This document shows, piece after piece, positions 1 through 10,790 of a stretch of DNA of 64,000 bases. A model generated the notes under the pieces. It was given only the letters and a program-made list of their open reading frames with translations, made no database searches and had not been told where the DNA came from. Each line of letters begins with the position of its first letter. The first letter of the stretch is position 1. The translations under genes were made by a program, and so were the position numbers. The DNA lies in contig JAUCEF010000014.1 of assembly GCA_033558025.1 (NCBI GenBank), positions 2,542,001 through 2,606,000 of the forward strand. Direction: 5' to 3'. The stretch comes from Phytophthora sp. 'mugwort' (taxonomy: Eukaryota > Oomycota > Peronosporomycetes > Peronosporales > Peronosporaceae).

Positions 1-133
1 GGCTGGGCGCAGTTGGTAAGCGGATCGGACCGTAATCGTATTTTTACCGATTCCGCTACACCACAATGGATGAAATTCGAAACAAAAAACTTCCGGAGCT
101 GGGCGGACAAGTTTAGCGTCCTTAACTTCACCA

Positions 134-963
134 TTACGTCCTTGATCTGAGCCAACTCGTTCGCGTACCCGCCAAGCATTTCTTGTACCCCGAGGTTGAG
201 GCGGGGCTGGCGCATCCCACTAGGGGTACGTCAAGATCATACGCCAGCCTCTTGTTGACTGAGCTATTGTCCCCGACAAGAAAGAGCCCGTCATCGAGGC
301 TCTTGTTGTAGTCGCGGGACAGCATGGTGCGCAGTAAGCTAGCGTGGGTAGCGGCTGAGTGGTTCTCGTCCGGGCTGTTGACTAGCGGGTGCATTGCTAA
401 AAGCAGCTGGCGCCGCACCCCATAGACCTCGTAGCAGGCGAAACTCGCCAGAAAGTGCTCTGAGAGAGTTTGACCAGCCATCGATTACGAGCCCATACTT
501 TTCCGGCATCTCTTCGGCGATTGTAGCCTTAACCGCAAAGGTCACGCGCTCCATGCCGTTAAGCAGCTGCTCTTGGCCGATAGGATCTAATTTCGTGTAC
601 CTGTACATAAATAACGCATTAGTTTGAACAGAGAGCATTAATGAACATTGGGCTCACCTGCGTGTCTCCGCATTCTCGCAAAAATGGAGAGACAGATTGC
701 ACATGATGGGCCAGTGCAATCAACCGTAAAGGGTGAGGTTGCGCTGGCGGACCCATGGCGCCACCATCCGCCTGTCCGCCGTCGATGCCGAGCGCATCTG
801 GTCCTCGAAGTCCGGCTGCTGCTTTCTCACATGCTGGATGAGGTTGCTACCCGGTCTTCGGGGACTGCTGGCGCACCGTAGAGCAGCAACAACGGAAGAG
901 CCCGATGACGTGCTCGTCCTACTCGTTCATGACGGGCCTGAAGAAAATGGTAGCGACTTGTAG
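134..963 (-). pseudogene. hAT-family transposase, broken
   Basis: Remnant of an hAT DNA transposase read from high to low coordinates. The stretch near 740-960 gives a degenerate BED-finger region followed by a linker also seen in the other hAT copies. Near 340-640 the frame reads on through 'GLVIDGWS', and near 134-480 it continues with 'LVGDNSSVNKRLA' and 'PLVGCAS', core motifs shared with the plus-strand copy at 8.8-10.0 kb. The pieces lie in different frames with stops between them, so no product is expected. The C-terminal dimerisation part is absent or lies left of the window. The family call rests on motif order and on comparison with the other copies in this window. Confidence 0.65.
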
Positions 964-1024
964 TTGGTGAACATTGGCAAATGCGGAAGTGACTGCTGTG
1001 AGACTGGAAAACGCACAAGCTCAA

Positions 1025-1590
1025 CGAGCTACGCAGACCACTCTTTCTAATGAGTGGACAAGCCAGGTTGTGTGATAAAATGTAATTTCAATTGCAAAGT
1101 GAAATGAATTACTTATTGGCTCTAAAACCTTCTGAAATAACACATTTTAGTACTATTATTGCAATAATTTTGCACCCAATACATTTTTCGGGAGCCCTGG
1201 TTCGACATCAAAATGCTCACAGAGCCGAATTCTGCACCATCAACAGTTGTCATTCACACAGTTACAAATACTGTACTCCCTCCGTTTCCTATTACTTGGC
1301 GGGTTTATATAAAACATGTTTGGCAAAAATTGTTTCAGAAAATACTCAGCAATACGCACATGAAATGAAACACGGTGATTTTAGCCGTGCAATGAAACTT
1401 TGTACACTTGAATATGCTGCATTTTGACAGAATGCTCGGAAAAAAAAAAGAACGGCGTCACCTATTCAAAAATGAAGTGTTCGTATTTAACCTCAATAAA
1501 CGTTTTGGAATTCACCTCAAACTAAAACCTCGCAATTGTGTTGAGGTTATTGGATTCTCTAAATTGAGGTTTTGCAAGCTAGAAAAAAGA
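1025..1590. other. AT-rich spacer, no gene seen
   Basis: AT-rich sequence between the hAT remnant and the tRNA-like gene. The short ORFs here resemble nothing I recognise and have no internal structure worth a call. Confidence 0.5.
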
Positions 1591-1662
1591 GGACACGGCG
1601 GGAATCGAACCCGCGTTCTTCCGCACAAAAGGCGGTGCTCTTATTCAATTAGCTACATGTTC
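1591..1662 (-). tRNA. tRNA-Lys(UUU)-like gene, possibly degenerate
   Basis: On the minus strand a 72-nt cloverleaf can be drawn. The acceptor stem pairs 6 of 7 (A2-C mismatch). The anticodon stem is CCGC/GCGG around loop CTTTTGT (anticodon TTT). The T arm is strong, GCGGG/CCCGC around TTCGATT. Directly after the discriminator region comes TCTTTTTTC, a good RNA polymerase III terminator. The D loop lacks the usual GG pair and the D stem is only about 3 bp. It may therefore be a decaying tRNA or the tRNA head of a SINE; tRNA-derived SINEs are known in Phytophthora. Confidence 0.5.
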
Positions 1663-1673
1663 AAAGCCCACTT

Positions 1674-2977
1674 TCAATGTGTAAAAAAGTGTTTATCTTC
1701 TGATAACAGCATGTGAATCGCTGCGACCTGCAACCGCAAGACAGCCTCCCTCTCCAGTCTCTCCTGGGCTACTAAGAAGTGATATGCAAAGCCAACAAGG
1801 TACATCCACTCGTCATACACATAGTTTCTCCCCAATACCCCTGCCCGCCAGAGTTTTGCCTTACCAATGTGAGGGCGCTTGTAGGAGTTGTCGCCGAGGC
1901 ACTGAATGATGGACTCCATGACCGTCTGGAGCGACACGAACGTGTTGTCCGAAGTTGTGTCGGCCAGTCTGTCGAATGCTATGTAGCACGCTGCAATCAG
2001 TTCGTCCGTGTTGCTTGAGCTCTCTTCATACTGGAGTGCCTGGATTTATGCAAAGAAGCCGAGGTCGAGTATGCTAAGGTCCGGGGCTGTTAGGTGGCCG
2101 AATCTCCAGGCGAACGGTCCACCCTTCTCGTGCACATTCCGTGAGGATGGTTGGGTCGTCCGGTTGTATGCGGCACCGCGCTCCATCCTGCTGTATCACG
2201 AGTGGAACGCCGCACAGAAACGGCGGGCACTTGCGCTTGATCACAGGTATCACGTTCTTGGTCAGCATATCGTGATGCTCGTCGTGACCGACGATGACAG
2301 ACCTCATCTCTGGGGCGCCGGCCGGCCGGTTGGCCGAACTGCGCTTGGCTGTACCGTGCTCGACAAACGGCCACATGCCGAGCTTCCCGTCAAAACTGGG
2401 TTTGCCATTCGTAGCGTAGATTGGACGCATCACCGCGGTCATGAACATCACCTTAGTGACGAGCCGCTTTGACTGGACTCCCCGATTAGGCGGTGTCTCG
2501 CATGGAGCCATGTAGATCGTCTTTTCGACCTCTGTAAGATAGAACCACTTCTCGTCGATGAAGATGCGGTTGGAAAGGTCATCAAACACGTGTGTGTTTG
2601 TATTGACAAAGGACAAACAGAACCCCATACTAATATCGCACAGGCGCAGTCAGAACCGAATACCATGTCCATCGAATGAAGCAGCACAGCACGTACCAAG
2701 ATAGATTGTTGTCGTCAGTCAGTCGTGGTGTCATGGGGTTCGAATAGCGTACGATGTCTCCTCTGTCGAGCGCTTTTTCAGCGATGCTGGAGAGACGCCG
2801 ACAGCCGCTGAAAGGGAGCGCAGAGGCCGACGCTTCCCCCATGGCACTTCCTTCACTCGACCTGCAAGGTCGCCGAGCTGCTTCTTGCTGCCACACCAAA
2901 ACCCACTCGCTCTCGAAGGTCGGCATCGCACCAGCATTGACTCGGTGCTTGACAGTCTCACCCCTCAGTCTCGACAC
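1674..2977 (-). pseudogene. Tc1/mariner-like DDE transposase, broken
   Basis: Minus-strand remnant of a DDE transposase in three out-of-frame pieces. The N-terminal part near 2630-2960 looks like a helix-turn-helix region ('SLSAAVGVSPASLKK'). The core at 2074-2628 includes 'IFIDEKWFYLT' (first catalytic Asp), 'GKLGMWPFVE' and 'LVIQQDGAR' (second Asp). A C-terminal piece at 1674-1937 includes 'LQTVMESII' and 'YLVGFAYHFLVAQE'. The frame breaks just after 'PPNSPG', where the third acidic residue would follow. The IS630/Tc1/mariner superfamily is likely; the sub-family is not resolved. Confidence 0.65.
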
Positions 2978-3684
2978 CGTCCGCTCGCTACATTCGAATC
3001 GCTCTGCTGCTCATGATTGACCCGCGCACAGGTCGCAAGTCCACTGAATGCTCGAGGAGGTACGCGGCGTTATCGATGCGAGCTTGGCGTGAGAGGTCCT
3101 TGTTTGTCTTGGCTTGCGCTGGCTGAGCTCTCGCCATTTTTCAAATGGTTTTGTGGTGTAGTGAAGACCGGAATTATGTTCACCTCGTTTTCGCGCTTGG
3201 TACAGTAGGTACGGTCGACGCAACCGGCCGCGAGACGCTTTTTATCGCGGGGCTAACATGCGCAAGCGTGCCCAAGCTAACTCGCTGCCAGCAGGTCGTC
3301 CAAACCACAATGGTCCCGCTCTAGCCAATGCGTAAAAGGCAATCACAGCGATTAGCTCGAAGGGTCAATAAATCAACAATTAATATATTCATTGCAGTTA
3401 CCGGTTCGAGTTTGATGTACGTGGTGCACTGGTTCGCATTGCTGAATACCTTATCCTATGTCCTCGGATTAGGCGCCACCTCCAGCCTTGGCCGGCCCGC
3501 TTGCGTAGTCAATATTGACGATCATCGCGTTCCTGTATGCGTCGTCGTTCACCAAAGTCGGGCCATGCAACCCACAATAGTTGTGTTACCCATCGGAAAA
3601 CGTCCCACGCTTGCCGATCTCGGCTTGCATTACAGACTTAATAAGTTAGACCTGCTTCTCCTGCTGAGACCACCAGCGATGACG

Positions 3685-4300
3685 TCCGGGGTGAGCCTAG
3701 ATGCACTCATCCGCCACCTCCATGACGGCCTTGGCGATAACGTTGACCTGCGTCTTTCTGCTGCATAGGTGTAGGATGCCCAGACGGCTGTCACGCAGAC
3801 CCATTGTCGGGCCCGCATCCTTCGGCCCTGCCAACTGATACTGCACCGTCGCCTTGACCACCTTCATAAACCTGAAGCAGCGTTGTACACAGGAAGATGC
3901 CTTCGAAGTCGTCTTGCGGGAACGTGCACAGCGCGTCCAGTGTCTCCGCTGAGCCGGAGTATCCAGCTCCACGTCACCGATCGTGCACCGCACGGCGGTG
4001 ATACGCTCCGCGTATCTGAAGAACATGTGCTCCGTGCGCGTCAGGCCGATACCCTGAGCACCGTGCGCGCGAGCCTTTGGAGCGTTCTCGGGCATTCCCG
4101 CTTTCGTGAACACCGCCATGTGGTGGTGCACATTCACCCACTTCGTAAGCTGCATAAGCTCGCTGCTTATCGCAGCCTTCTGCAACGCCTGCTTGCCCTT
4201 GATCATCCCCCTCTCCATGCCGTCCGCCCCGATGTACTCGAAGACGGCTGTTGACTTCGGAAATACTGAGCCCGACGTCCGTCTCTAGCGGGCGAGCCGT
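3685..4300 (-). pseudogene. Pyruvate phosphate dikinase fragment
   Basis: A decayed piece of a pyruvate phosphate dikinase (PPDK; ATP + phosphate + pyruvate to PEP, AMP and PPi). The 3697-4218 frame reads 'NAPKARAHGAQGIGLTRTEHMFF', the well-conserved segment at the start of the PEP/pyruvate-binding barrel, preceded by the segment that follows the swivelling phosphohistidine domain. Further on, pieces of 'DFEGIF', 'RLGILHL' and 'AVMEVADECI' appear in shifted frames. Neither the N-terminal ATP-grasp part nor the C-terminal half of the barrel is visible. Oomycetes use PPDK in glycolysis/gluconeogenesis, but this copy has several frameshifts and stops and is flanked by transposon debris. I read it as a captured or duplicated fragment that is not functional. 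Confidence 0.7.
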
Positions 4301-4513
4301 TCTGACTACCAAGCGGCATCCGGTCACAACCTGATCGGGCAGCATTCCAGCCGCCCTTTCGAGTCTTGCAAATGTCCACAGAACAAGTCCAACTCATGTC
4401 CCCGAAGCAATTGGCCCAACACTTCTTGCAATCTTTCTGACGATTCCTGCGATGAAACCATGCCCAGGAAAATGTAAAGTTGCTTCGCTTGTTGTTGGAA
4501 TTATGAGCAGTAT

Positions 4514-4880
4514 ATGTATACACAAATACGTTGGAGTATACCACTTCATACCGCCAGTAGAATCTCGCCAAGTCAAGCAGCATTTGGGTGTGATATGCTG
4601 TTTGACTACCCAATAAACATCAATTGGGAAGAACAACAGAACAAACAAAACCAACAGAGGGCCAAATCAAATGCAAGGGAAAAGCTTCTCGGCGACCATG
4701 AATATCAACCAGACGATTTAGTCATGGTCACTCGCAACTAAACATGAGCATAAAAGCTACAACCGCCTTTCGAGGGACTCTACCGGATTGTCAGTGTCCG
4801 AAGCAATGGCATACTGGTCATTGCCAAAGTACGCTATCGAGAAAGTATTCACATGCGACGTGCCAAAGCCTTCCAACCGA
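4514..4880 (+). pseudogene. Ty3/gypsy integrase C-terminal fragment
   Basis: The plus-strand frame contains 'SPSQAAFGCDMLFD' and 'YQPDDLVMVTRN', which fit the end of a Ty3/gypsy integrase core and the following GPF-type region. After an in-frame stop at about 4739 the similarity seems to continue as 'PPFEGLYRIVSVRSNG'. Only the last part of a pol polyprotein is present. It abuts a minus-strand gypsy fragment at about 4.88 kb. Confidence 0.55.
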
Positions 4881-5750
4881 ACACAACTCGGAACGATTCT
4901 AGCCGCTCTAACAGCCGACCCTTCTGATCCTCCTTTAAATGTTCTTTTGGTAGCAGTGCAGCTAAATCTACCTTCTTGTCTATGCTATCCAAAATGTGCA
5001 TGGTGCGATCATCTGCATCGCGTACTGCAAATGCCACGCGTTTATCAATCTCGGGCTTAGACTCCATTGTTCGCTCAACTCTATCCCACGAATTTTTTTA
5101 TCTGTTCCTGATAGTTCAATATCATCCCTTGCATTTGCAAGAAATTTGTTCCCAAAATGAATGCGTGCACCATTTTCTCCACCGCCATGAACTCTTGCGT
5201 GCAGAACCTCGTTTCTGATAATTCGGGCAGCACAAACGGAAGTTCAATAACCCCGAGCACTTCTTGTAGTTCATCGTTCACACTTCGAAATTTGCCGCCG
5301 CCCTGTTGCGTCGTATACCACGACACAAATTCTTTTGCAACCATTGACCTTGCGCTCCCGTACATAACAGCGCCATGAACGTCTTTTTGCTCAACGGGTA
5401 CTTTAACGTCACTTGCGTCCGCAATGCTGGGCCACTTCTAGAACCCGAATCGTCCAGGTGTACAGCTGCAACTGGATCACATTCATCCGCCGGAGGATCC
5501 CAGAACGACAACGGATCACGATCATCATGTTGTCGTTTTGGCTCTGCGGTTGCTGCACTATTCCAGGTCGGCCATACCACTCGGAACGGAGCCTTCTTTG
5601 GCATTGGTCCTTATTAGTTCGGGGCTGCCTAAAATTAAAAAAAAATTGTTCACTTTCGTTACTCCCTTGTATCTTCCCTGTGACTTGAACCGCACTGGTA
5701 GTCGTTGGGAGTTTTCCCTTGGTTCTCCATGTTGGAGACTCGATGCACAA
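4849..5750 (-). pseudogene. Ty3/gypsy protease-to-RT leader fragment
   Basis: Minus-strand pieces in several frames. The 5278-5604 frame ends with 'FMALLCTGAQG', resembling a retroviral-type aspartic protease active site (usually D-T/S-G) with the Asp replaced by Cys. The 5081-5365 frame contains 'IELPFVLPEL' and 'HAFILGTNFLQ', like the rest of the protease. The 4849-5067 frame ('LLPKEHLKEDQKGRLLERLESFRVVF') resembles the spacer before reverse transcriptase. Not functional. The homopolymer run near 5638-5645 is one frame-breaking site. Confidence 0.45.
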
Positions 5751-5762
5751 ATTGAACTTTCA

Positions 5763-5852
5763 ATTTGCTATCAGCTTCCTCTGTAGCTTGTTAGTTTATC
5801 CAGTCAGATTTGCTATCAGGTTCATCTGTAGCTTGTTATTTTCCGGTCAAAT
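5763..5852. repeat. Diverged 45-bp tandem duplication
   Basis: Two consecutive copies begin at 5763 and 5808, both starting ATTTGCTATCAG and sharing CTGTAGCTTGTTA. They differ at several positions, so this is an old duplication in non-coding sequence beside the gypsy fragment. Confidence 0.7.
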
Positions 5853-6678
5853 TCAAGACTCCTTCATTTATGTAGCTTATCGTCCTTGATTCTCTTGTCT
5901 TCCTTTTCTAACGGTATTCTCTGTGTTCATTTCTCGTATGGCTACATCTTAACGGTCTCAAGTGCGTGGCACCATTTCTGTCGGGCGGCATCTACTCGTT
6001 TATCACATTTTCTCCCATGGTATTCGGTTGGAATGGTTTGACACGTCGAATGTGAATACTTTCACGATAGCGTACTTTGTCAATAACCCAGATGCCATTG
6101 TTTCGGACACTGACAATCCGGTAGGATCTCTCGCATGGCTGTTGCAGCTTTGGTCATGCCACACCTCAGGAGGGATCTTGGTCAGCAGCGCACATTGGCG
6201 GGGCGAGCGGTGGGATTTAGGAAGCCGTATGGTGCGGTCCGGGGTTCAGGAGAAGTCTTGGTGGCCCGCTACGGCCGGCATCATCGCCGCCACCTCCTGG
6301 CTTCTGTGGCGTGAAAAGATTCAAGTTTTGCGAGAGACGGCCGGAGAGATCTACAAGAAAGTCACTACCTAGTAGACATTTTGGTGGTCACAACCCCAAG
6401 AACGAGTTCACGCCGTAGGGAACGCGTCTGTGCACTGCTGGACTATCCCGGTAAAGTGCTAAACGTGTTTTGCCGTATTGGGCTCGTTTTTTTGCTACCA
6501 GTGTTTTTGACATTCCCTCATGTACTTATGGTTTCACCAAAGGTATCGTAACAAAAGCGTCACTTTGTCAAAACCATCACTATGTTTCTGCCAATGAACG
6601 CATAGAAACAATTATCTGCTTCAAAGACTCCAAAAGGGTCACTTAAAGTACCGGTAGCTTACTATTTTAATAGCAGGT
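5853..6678. other. Spacer with one unrecognised ORF
   Basis: Contains a 136-codon plus-strand frame (5962-6372) that I cannot place. Its short 'NNPDAIVSDTDN' segment is faintly like retroelement integrase but too short to rely on. The rest is AT-rich with no visible structure. Confidence 0.4.
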
Positions 6679-8805
6679 TTGACAGGTCAAACGACTGGCC
6701 ACGGAAGTTCTACGACATGGCTGTCATACCTCAAGTCGCGCTCATTGTTAGAGTTGAAGCATGTCACGATCTCAGATCAAAGGCGTAAGCCGCAGACCCA
6801 AGTGGCCGATTCCATACGCAACGAAAAAGCCATGCATTGGATTGTACGAAAGAAACTCTGATCTCACTACTGTAATTAACAGTGTGTTTGGCGAACAGAG
6901 CAAATTTAGCCTCAGAGCCATGAAGAAGCAAGTGAGGAAGTGGATTGCTAACAAACGGTGTATATACGAGCTGTGTAAACAGGGAAGAGGAATGCCCGTC
7001 ATCCGGGTGGCGACGATGTTGCCCCTCAAATCTGAAGCCGAGATAGTTGTTTGGTTAAGTGATTTGCGTCGTGTGGTGTAGTGAACGCCAGATAAAGTGG
7101 CTCACACATCGCACTTAAGTAAGCAACCACGGTACTGCTCGCTGAGTAATAAGTCAGCTAGCAACTCGGTTACTCGACCGGATGAACCAGTCGTCCGCTG
7201 GGTTCGAGTGGCTACATTGAGATCTTTGGAAGGCGGTTGAGAGCCGACCACGTTTCGTTTCACTTGATAATGTATGGGAACATAGTTAAAGTGTAAAAAA
7301 ACAAAAACAAAATGATAACAGAGTAACTCTTTCCAAGTCCAAGACGAGTGTACACTATCCGGTAAGTCCCTGAACGGGCTAGATTACGGTTATCGTTGAC
7401 ACCCGAGAGGCGTAGCTTGTAGGGTGTTGACTGGTAGCGCCAAAAGAACTAGGTCGGCCCGGGGAAGGGCGTGTCTCGCCAAGCGCGAAGGAACAAGTCC
7501 TGCCGAACTCAGCGGGCCGGTACGCCGTACAACCCGAGTACCGTAACACTTTCAGCCGAAAAGCCTTTGCGCTCGGCGACCCGTCAAACTGCTAACGCGC
7601 CGTCGCCTGCTCTTTAGCGGAGAACACGGGATATCTAACCCAGAGGCAGTCAGCTCAGCTGACTTCTGTGTATTGACTGAATTGGGGTACTTGGTCTCGG
7701 CGGAAGCGAGGCACCACTGTCCCGGAAGGGCCAAACCGCTAGGGCAAGCCAACAAGGATCGACTAGCTTGGCTATTGTTGTGAATATTGCCTAAGTAACT
7801 AAATCTGACGATTTTGTGTGTGCTGCAATACCACAGTCGCGATAAGACCGCAGTTTCGTTGAAAAATGCTTAGTGGAAAATGTCCAGAGATGGCAGAAGA
7901 GCTTTCAGTATCCCGCGATAAGTTTAGTACATCGCATTCGTGGACGAAACCGTTCATGCGAAGGCACAGGATTTCACTCCGAGCACGCACAAGACAAGGC
8001 CAGACCACTTTACATGAATGCACAGGAAGCAGCAAAAAAAGCATTTGCTGCAATAGTGATTCGACGCACAATTGTCGAGAACAGTGTCAAGAAAATCTAC
8101 AATGCTGACTAAACAGGTATTTATGTTTTGAAGATTTGCGAAACCGTCAGTAATTCTAACAAAATGTGTTTGGTAGCTGTATTCTTCGAGTATTTGCCTG
8201 GCAGAACACTCTCCGACTCTTTAATCTCCAACTCCACTGATCGTCTATGACTACCTAACCGCTTGGTAGCAGTAACTCCGCAGGTGTATGAACTTCAGAT
8301 GCGATAGGTTTTATGGAACTTTAGCTTGTACACTTCCCTCATTTAACGAAGTTAAGAAAGAATCGCCGTGATCAAAGCTCTCCAGGTTGTTGTGGGTTGT
8401 ACGGTAGCATACGCTGGGTTGCTGTACGAGACGAAACGAACGAACAGGTGGGTGGGTGAAATGTGGGGTGAAATACAAACAGCGCGCTATAGCAATGCTT
8501 CTAGCCGATTTAAGGGGAGCTAAGTGCCCACCCTTCTTGGGTTTAGAAGGAAGCCATTTACGAGGCCAGCCGTTGAAGAAGAAGACTGAACGAAGCGAAA
8601 TGGCTTCGATCGCTCGATTTGGAAGGAGGTGAAGCCTTTGCAAGAGGCTACGGGCTGTCGTGTGCGCAGCAATGCGAACTCTAGGTGGATGAGAAATTAT
8701 CTGAAGTTTCTTAAATTCTATTTCAGAGCCCGTGAGCGTATGGGCGAACCTATACTGCTGATATGGGACAATGTTTCTCTTCATTGGACCGACAAAAAAC
8801 ACCCG
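6679..8805 (+). pseudogene. Pogo/Tigger-like transposase, interrupted
   Basis: Plus-strand remnant of a pogo-type DDE transposase. An N-terminal helix-turn-helix part at 6761-7080 ends 'IVVWLSDLRR'. The centromere-protein-B-like DNA-binding part resumes at 7866-8112 with 'FMRRHRISLRARTRQGQTT' and 'ENSVKKIYNAD'. A GT..AG intron-like gap (8117-8176) restores the frame into 'FFEYLPG'. Part of the DDE core follows near 8520-8800 ('RERMGEPILLIWDN'). Between 7077 and 7835 lies unrelated sequence, probably an insertion. Stops and frameshifts rule out function. The core is cut at about 8805, where hAT sequence begins. Confidence 0.65.
7077..7835. mobile_element. Candidate LTR-like insertion inside pogo copy
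   Basis: About 760 bp without coding capacity separate two parts of the pogo-like protein that should be nearly adjacent. The segment starts TGTAGTG and ends TACCACA, imperfectly inverted ends as expected of a solo LTR. I cannot find a clean 5-bp target duplication, so the exact ends are uncertain. Confidence 0.35.
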
Positions 8806-8807
8806 CC

Positions 8808-10022
8808 CCGGAGCATTACGTCGCCTGGTTTGCCTGCTTCGAGAAAGACGACCAACTGTCCACTGTATTGCTGAGCATGGCTCCTTAGCTCAACGAGCCG
8901 GACGACGATCTATCCGCTTGGGCGCACCTTGAGTTTCTCGAGTCTATGCTGGCGCGAGATTATGGGGTGCAGCTCGAGCTGTGCATCTTTATTGTCGGTG
9001 ACAATTGTTCGGTCAACCGTTTGCTGGCTACGCTCATGGGAATTCCGTTAGTGGGGTGCGCCAGCCACCGCCTAAATCGCGCCATGCAACAGCATTTGGT
9101 ACAGCACGAGGATGACTTGGCTGCTGTACAAGCATTGATGATTAAGCTGAGGACGCTAACTCAATCGGCAAACTTCGGTAAGAAAATGTGTATTCATTTG
9201 ATTAATATTTTTAACTAACTAACCATTTTTTTTAATTTTGGTAAAGGTTGGGTTAAAAACAGAGCTCCGGCCTGTTATCAGGCAAGATACCCGACGGAGC
9301 TCGACCTTTAATATGGTCAAGCGCTATTTTCAGCTGCTGGAGTTCCTAGATGCCGAAAACGACGACATCATGGAGATGATGCCGGCACGATCTGCTAACA
9401 AGCGACTTTGTGCTTTGTACAAGGAGCTAAAGGACATCGAATCGGTGTCGAAGGCGCTTCAAGGCCAAGACGTCGATTTGCTGGATGTCCGTTAGTGATT
9501 CGGCGAACTCATTTCAACCAAACCACACTTCACGACATACCTCAGTACGAGCATACATACGACGATGCATATATAATAATAGTATTACGTAGCACGTAAT
9601 ACTATTATTTAATTACTATTATTATATAGGCCCTCGCGCGACTATTACTCACAGTTCCGACTTTGAGTCGGGCTATGTACGCGTCCTGAGAGGTCAGCAA
9701 AACCGTTTGACGGTGCAGAGAGGCGGCGCTGCTTCCGTTTGAGAAGCCAACGGAGACCGAGAGCGAATCGGACAGCGATGATCAAGCCTCTTTTGTCGAG
9801 CGTCTCCGCAAGCGCCGCCGCCTACAACATTCCGCGGTCAGTTACAATCTGTTGACGACAACCCCACAACGTGGTAACGTGGTAGAGCGCTTCTTCAGCG
9901 TTGCCCGCGTTACCTTCGGACATCAGCGCCACGGTCTGCTGCCAGCAGCGCTGGAGATAATTTTGTTTCTGCGCGGGAACCGCAGCTATTGGAATGCCAG
10001 CACTGTCAATAGTCTAAACTAG
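8808..10022 (+). pseudogene. hAT-family transposase, second copy, broken
   Basis: The sequence runs from 'EHYVAWFACFE' (8815 onward, with a stop near 8888) through 'ARDYGVQLELC', 'IVGDNCSVNRLLATLMG' and 'PLVGCASHRLNRAM' to 'RQDTRRSSTFNMVKRYFQLL'. It ends in the hAT dimerisation motif 'NVVERFFSVARVTFGHQRHG' near 9880-9940, with a stop at about 10020. A 69-nt GT..AG segment (9178-9246) sits where the protein similarity skips and is probably a decayed intron. Frameshifts near 9490-9880 break the gene. It starts exactly where the pogo copy ends, so one inserted into or recombined with the other. Confidence 0.7.
9575..9609. repeat. AT-rich hairpin inside hAT remnant
   Basis: A 16-bp perfect inverted repeat with a 3-nt loop, centred on ACGT-AGC-ACGT. 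It is followed at about 9610-9628 by another partial copy of the AT-rich arm (ATTACTATTATTATA). Confidence 0.8.
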
Positions 10023-10182
10023 ATCGCTTAGTTGAGTTGCTAATACATTTGATTACATGTACTGCATTTTCCTCAATTACTCCGTTATTTATTCGGAGTT
10101 GTCAAGCCATGCCATAACTTGCTTTCCACCTCACGAGAGCTTATCGCATAATTTATTTTGCTTGCAAGGGACCAATAAATAA

Positions 10183-10790
10183 AATGCCATATTCGGAGGC
10201 CCTGACTGAGCTGCTTCCTAGTACGAAGGCGGTCAAGTGCTTGAAGGGTGTGATGGAGAAGCTGACGCGCGTCGAAAACGTGAGCAAGGCACTACAAACG
10301 GATGGTATTTACCCTGCTTGATGTGCTGGTCTGGTCAGATGGGCTTATTGACATCGAGACGACCTTCCGTCAGTACCTCGGTAAGCCGGAATGAAATTAG
10401 TTGTCTCTATTTTGTTTTATGACTAACCTCATTTGGATGCGATTTTATCTAACGTTATTTAAAATGTTCAGATGCTCGAGATGATGTGGTCACTCGCCCG
10501 ACTTGGAAGCCGGCTGCGTCAAGGTTCTAATGGTAGCACGGCCGAGTTGAACCGCGTTGATAAAGCTGCATTGAGTCGTTTGAATCCGAGGGATGCGAAG
10601 ACCGCGATGGCCCCGACTACGAGTCATTTGTGGCCCAGCTCGAGCGTAATCACAAGCGAACGAGACAAGTGCAAGCATACGAGCTGTTTTTTCGTCAGTC
10701 CCACCGACTTAAACGTCGTGGAGAGGTTCTTTAGTCTTGCTCGCATCACCTTTGGTCACGAACGCCATCGACTCGCTCCGTACACGTGAT
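10183..10790 (+). pseudogene. hAT transposase C-terminal fragment, third copy
   Basis: Begins with a short repeat (AATGCCATATTCGGAGGCCC) also found at 13172. It then shows 'ALTELLPSTKAVKCLKGVM' and, in shifted frames, 'LDVLVWSDGLID', 'FVAQLERNHKRT' and 'DLNVVERFFSLARITFGHERHR', the hAT dimerisation region. A 40-60 nt AT-rich gap near 10400-10470 may be another remnant intron. The N-terminal half is absent. Confidence 0.6.
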
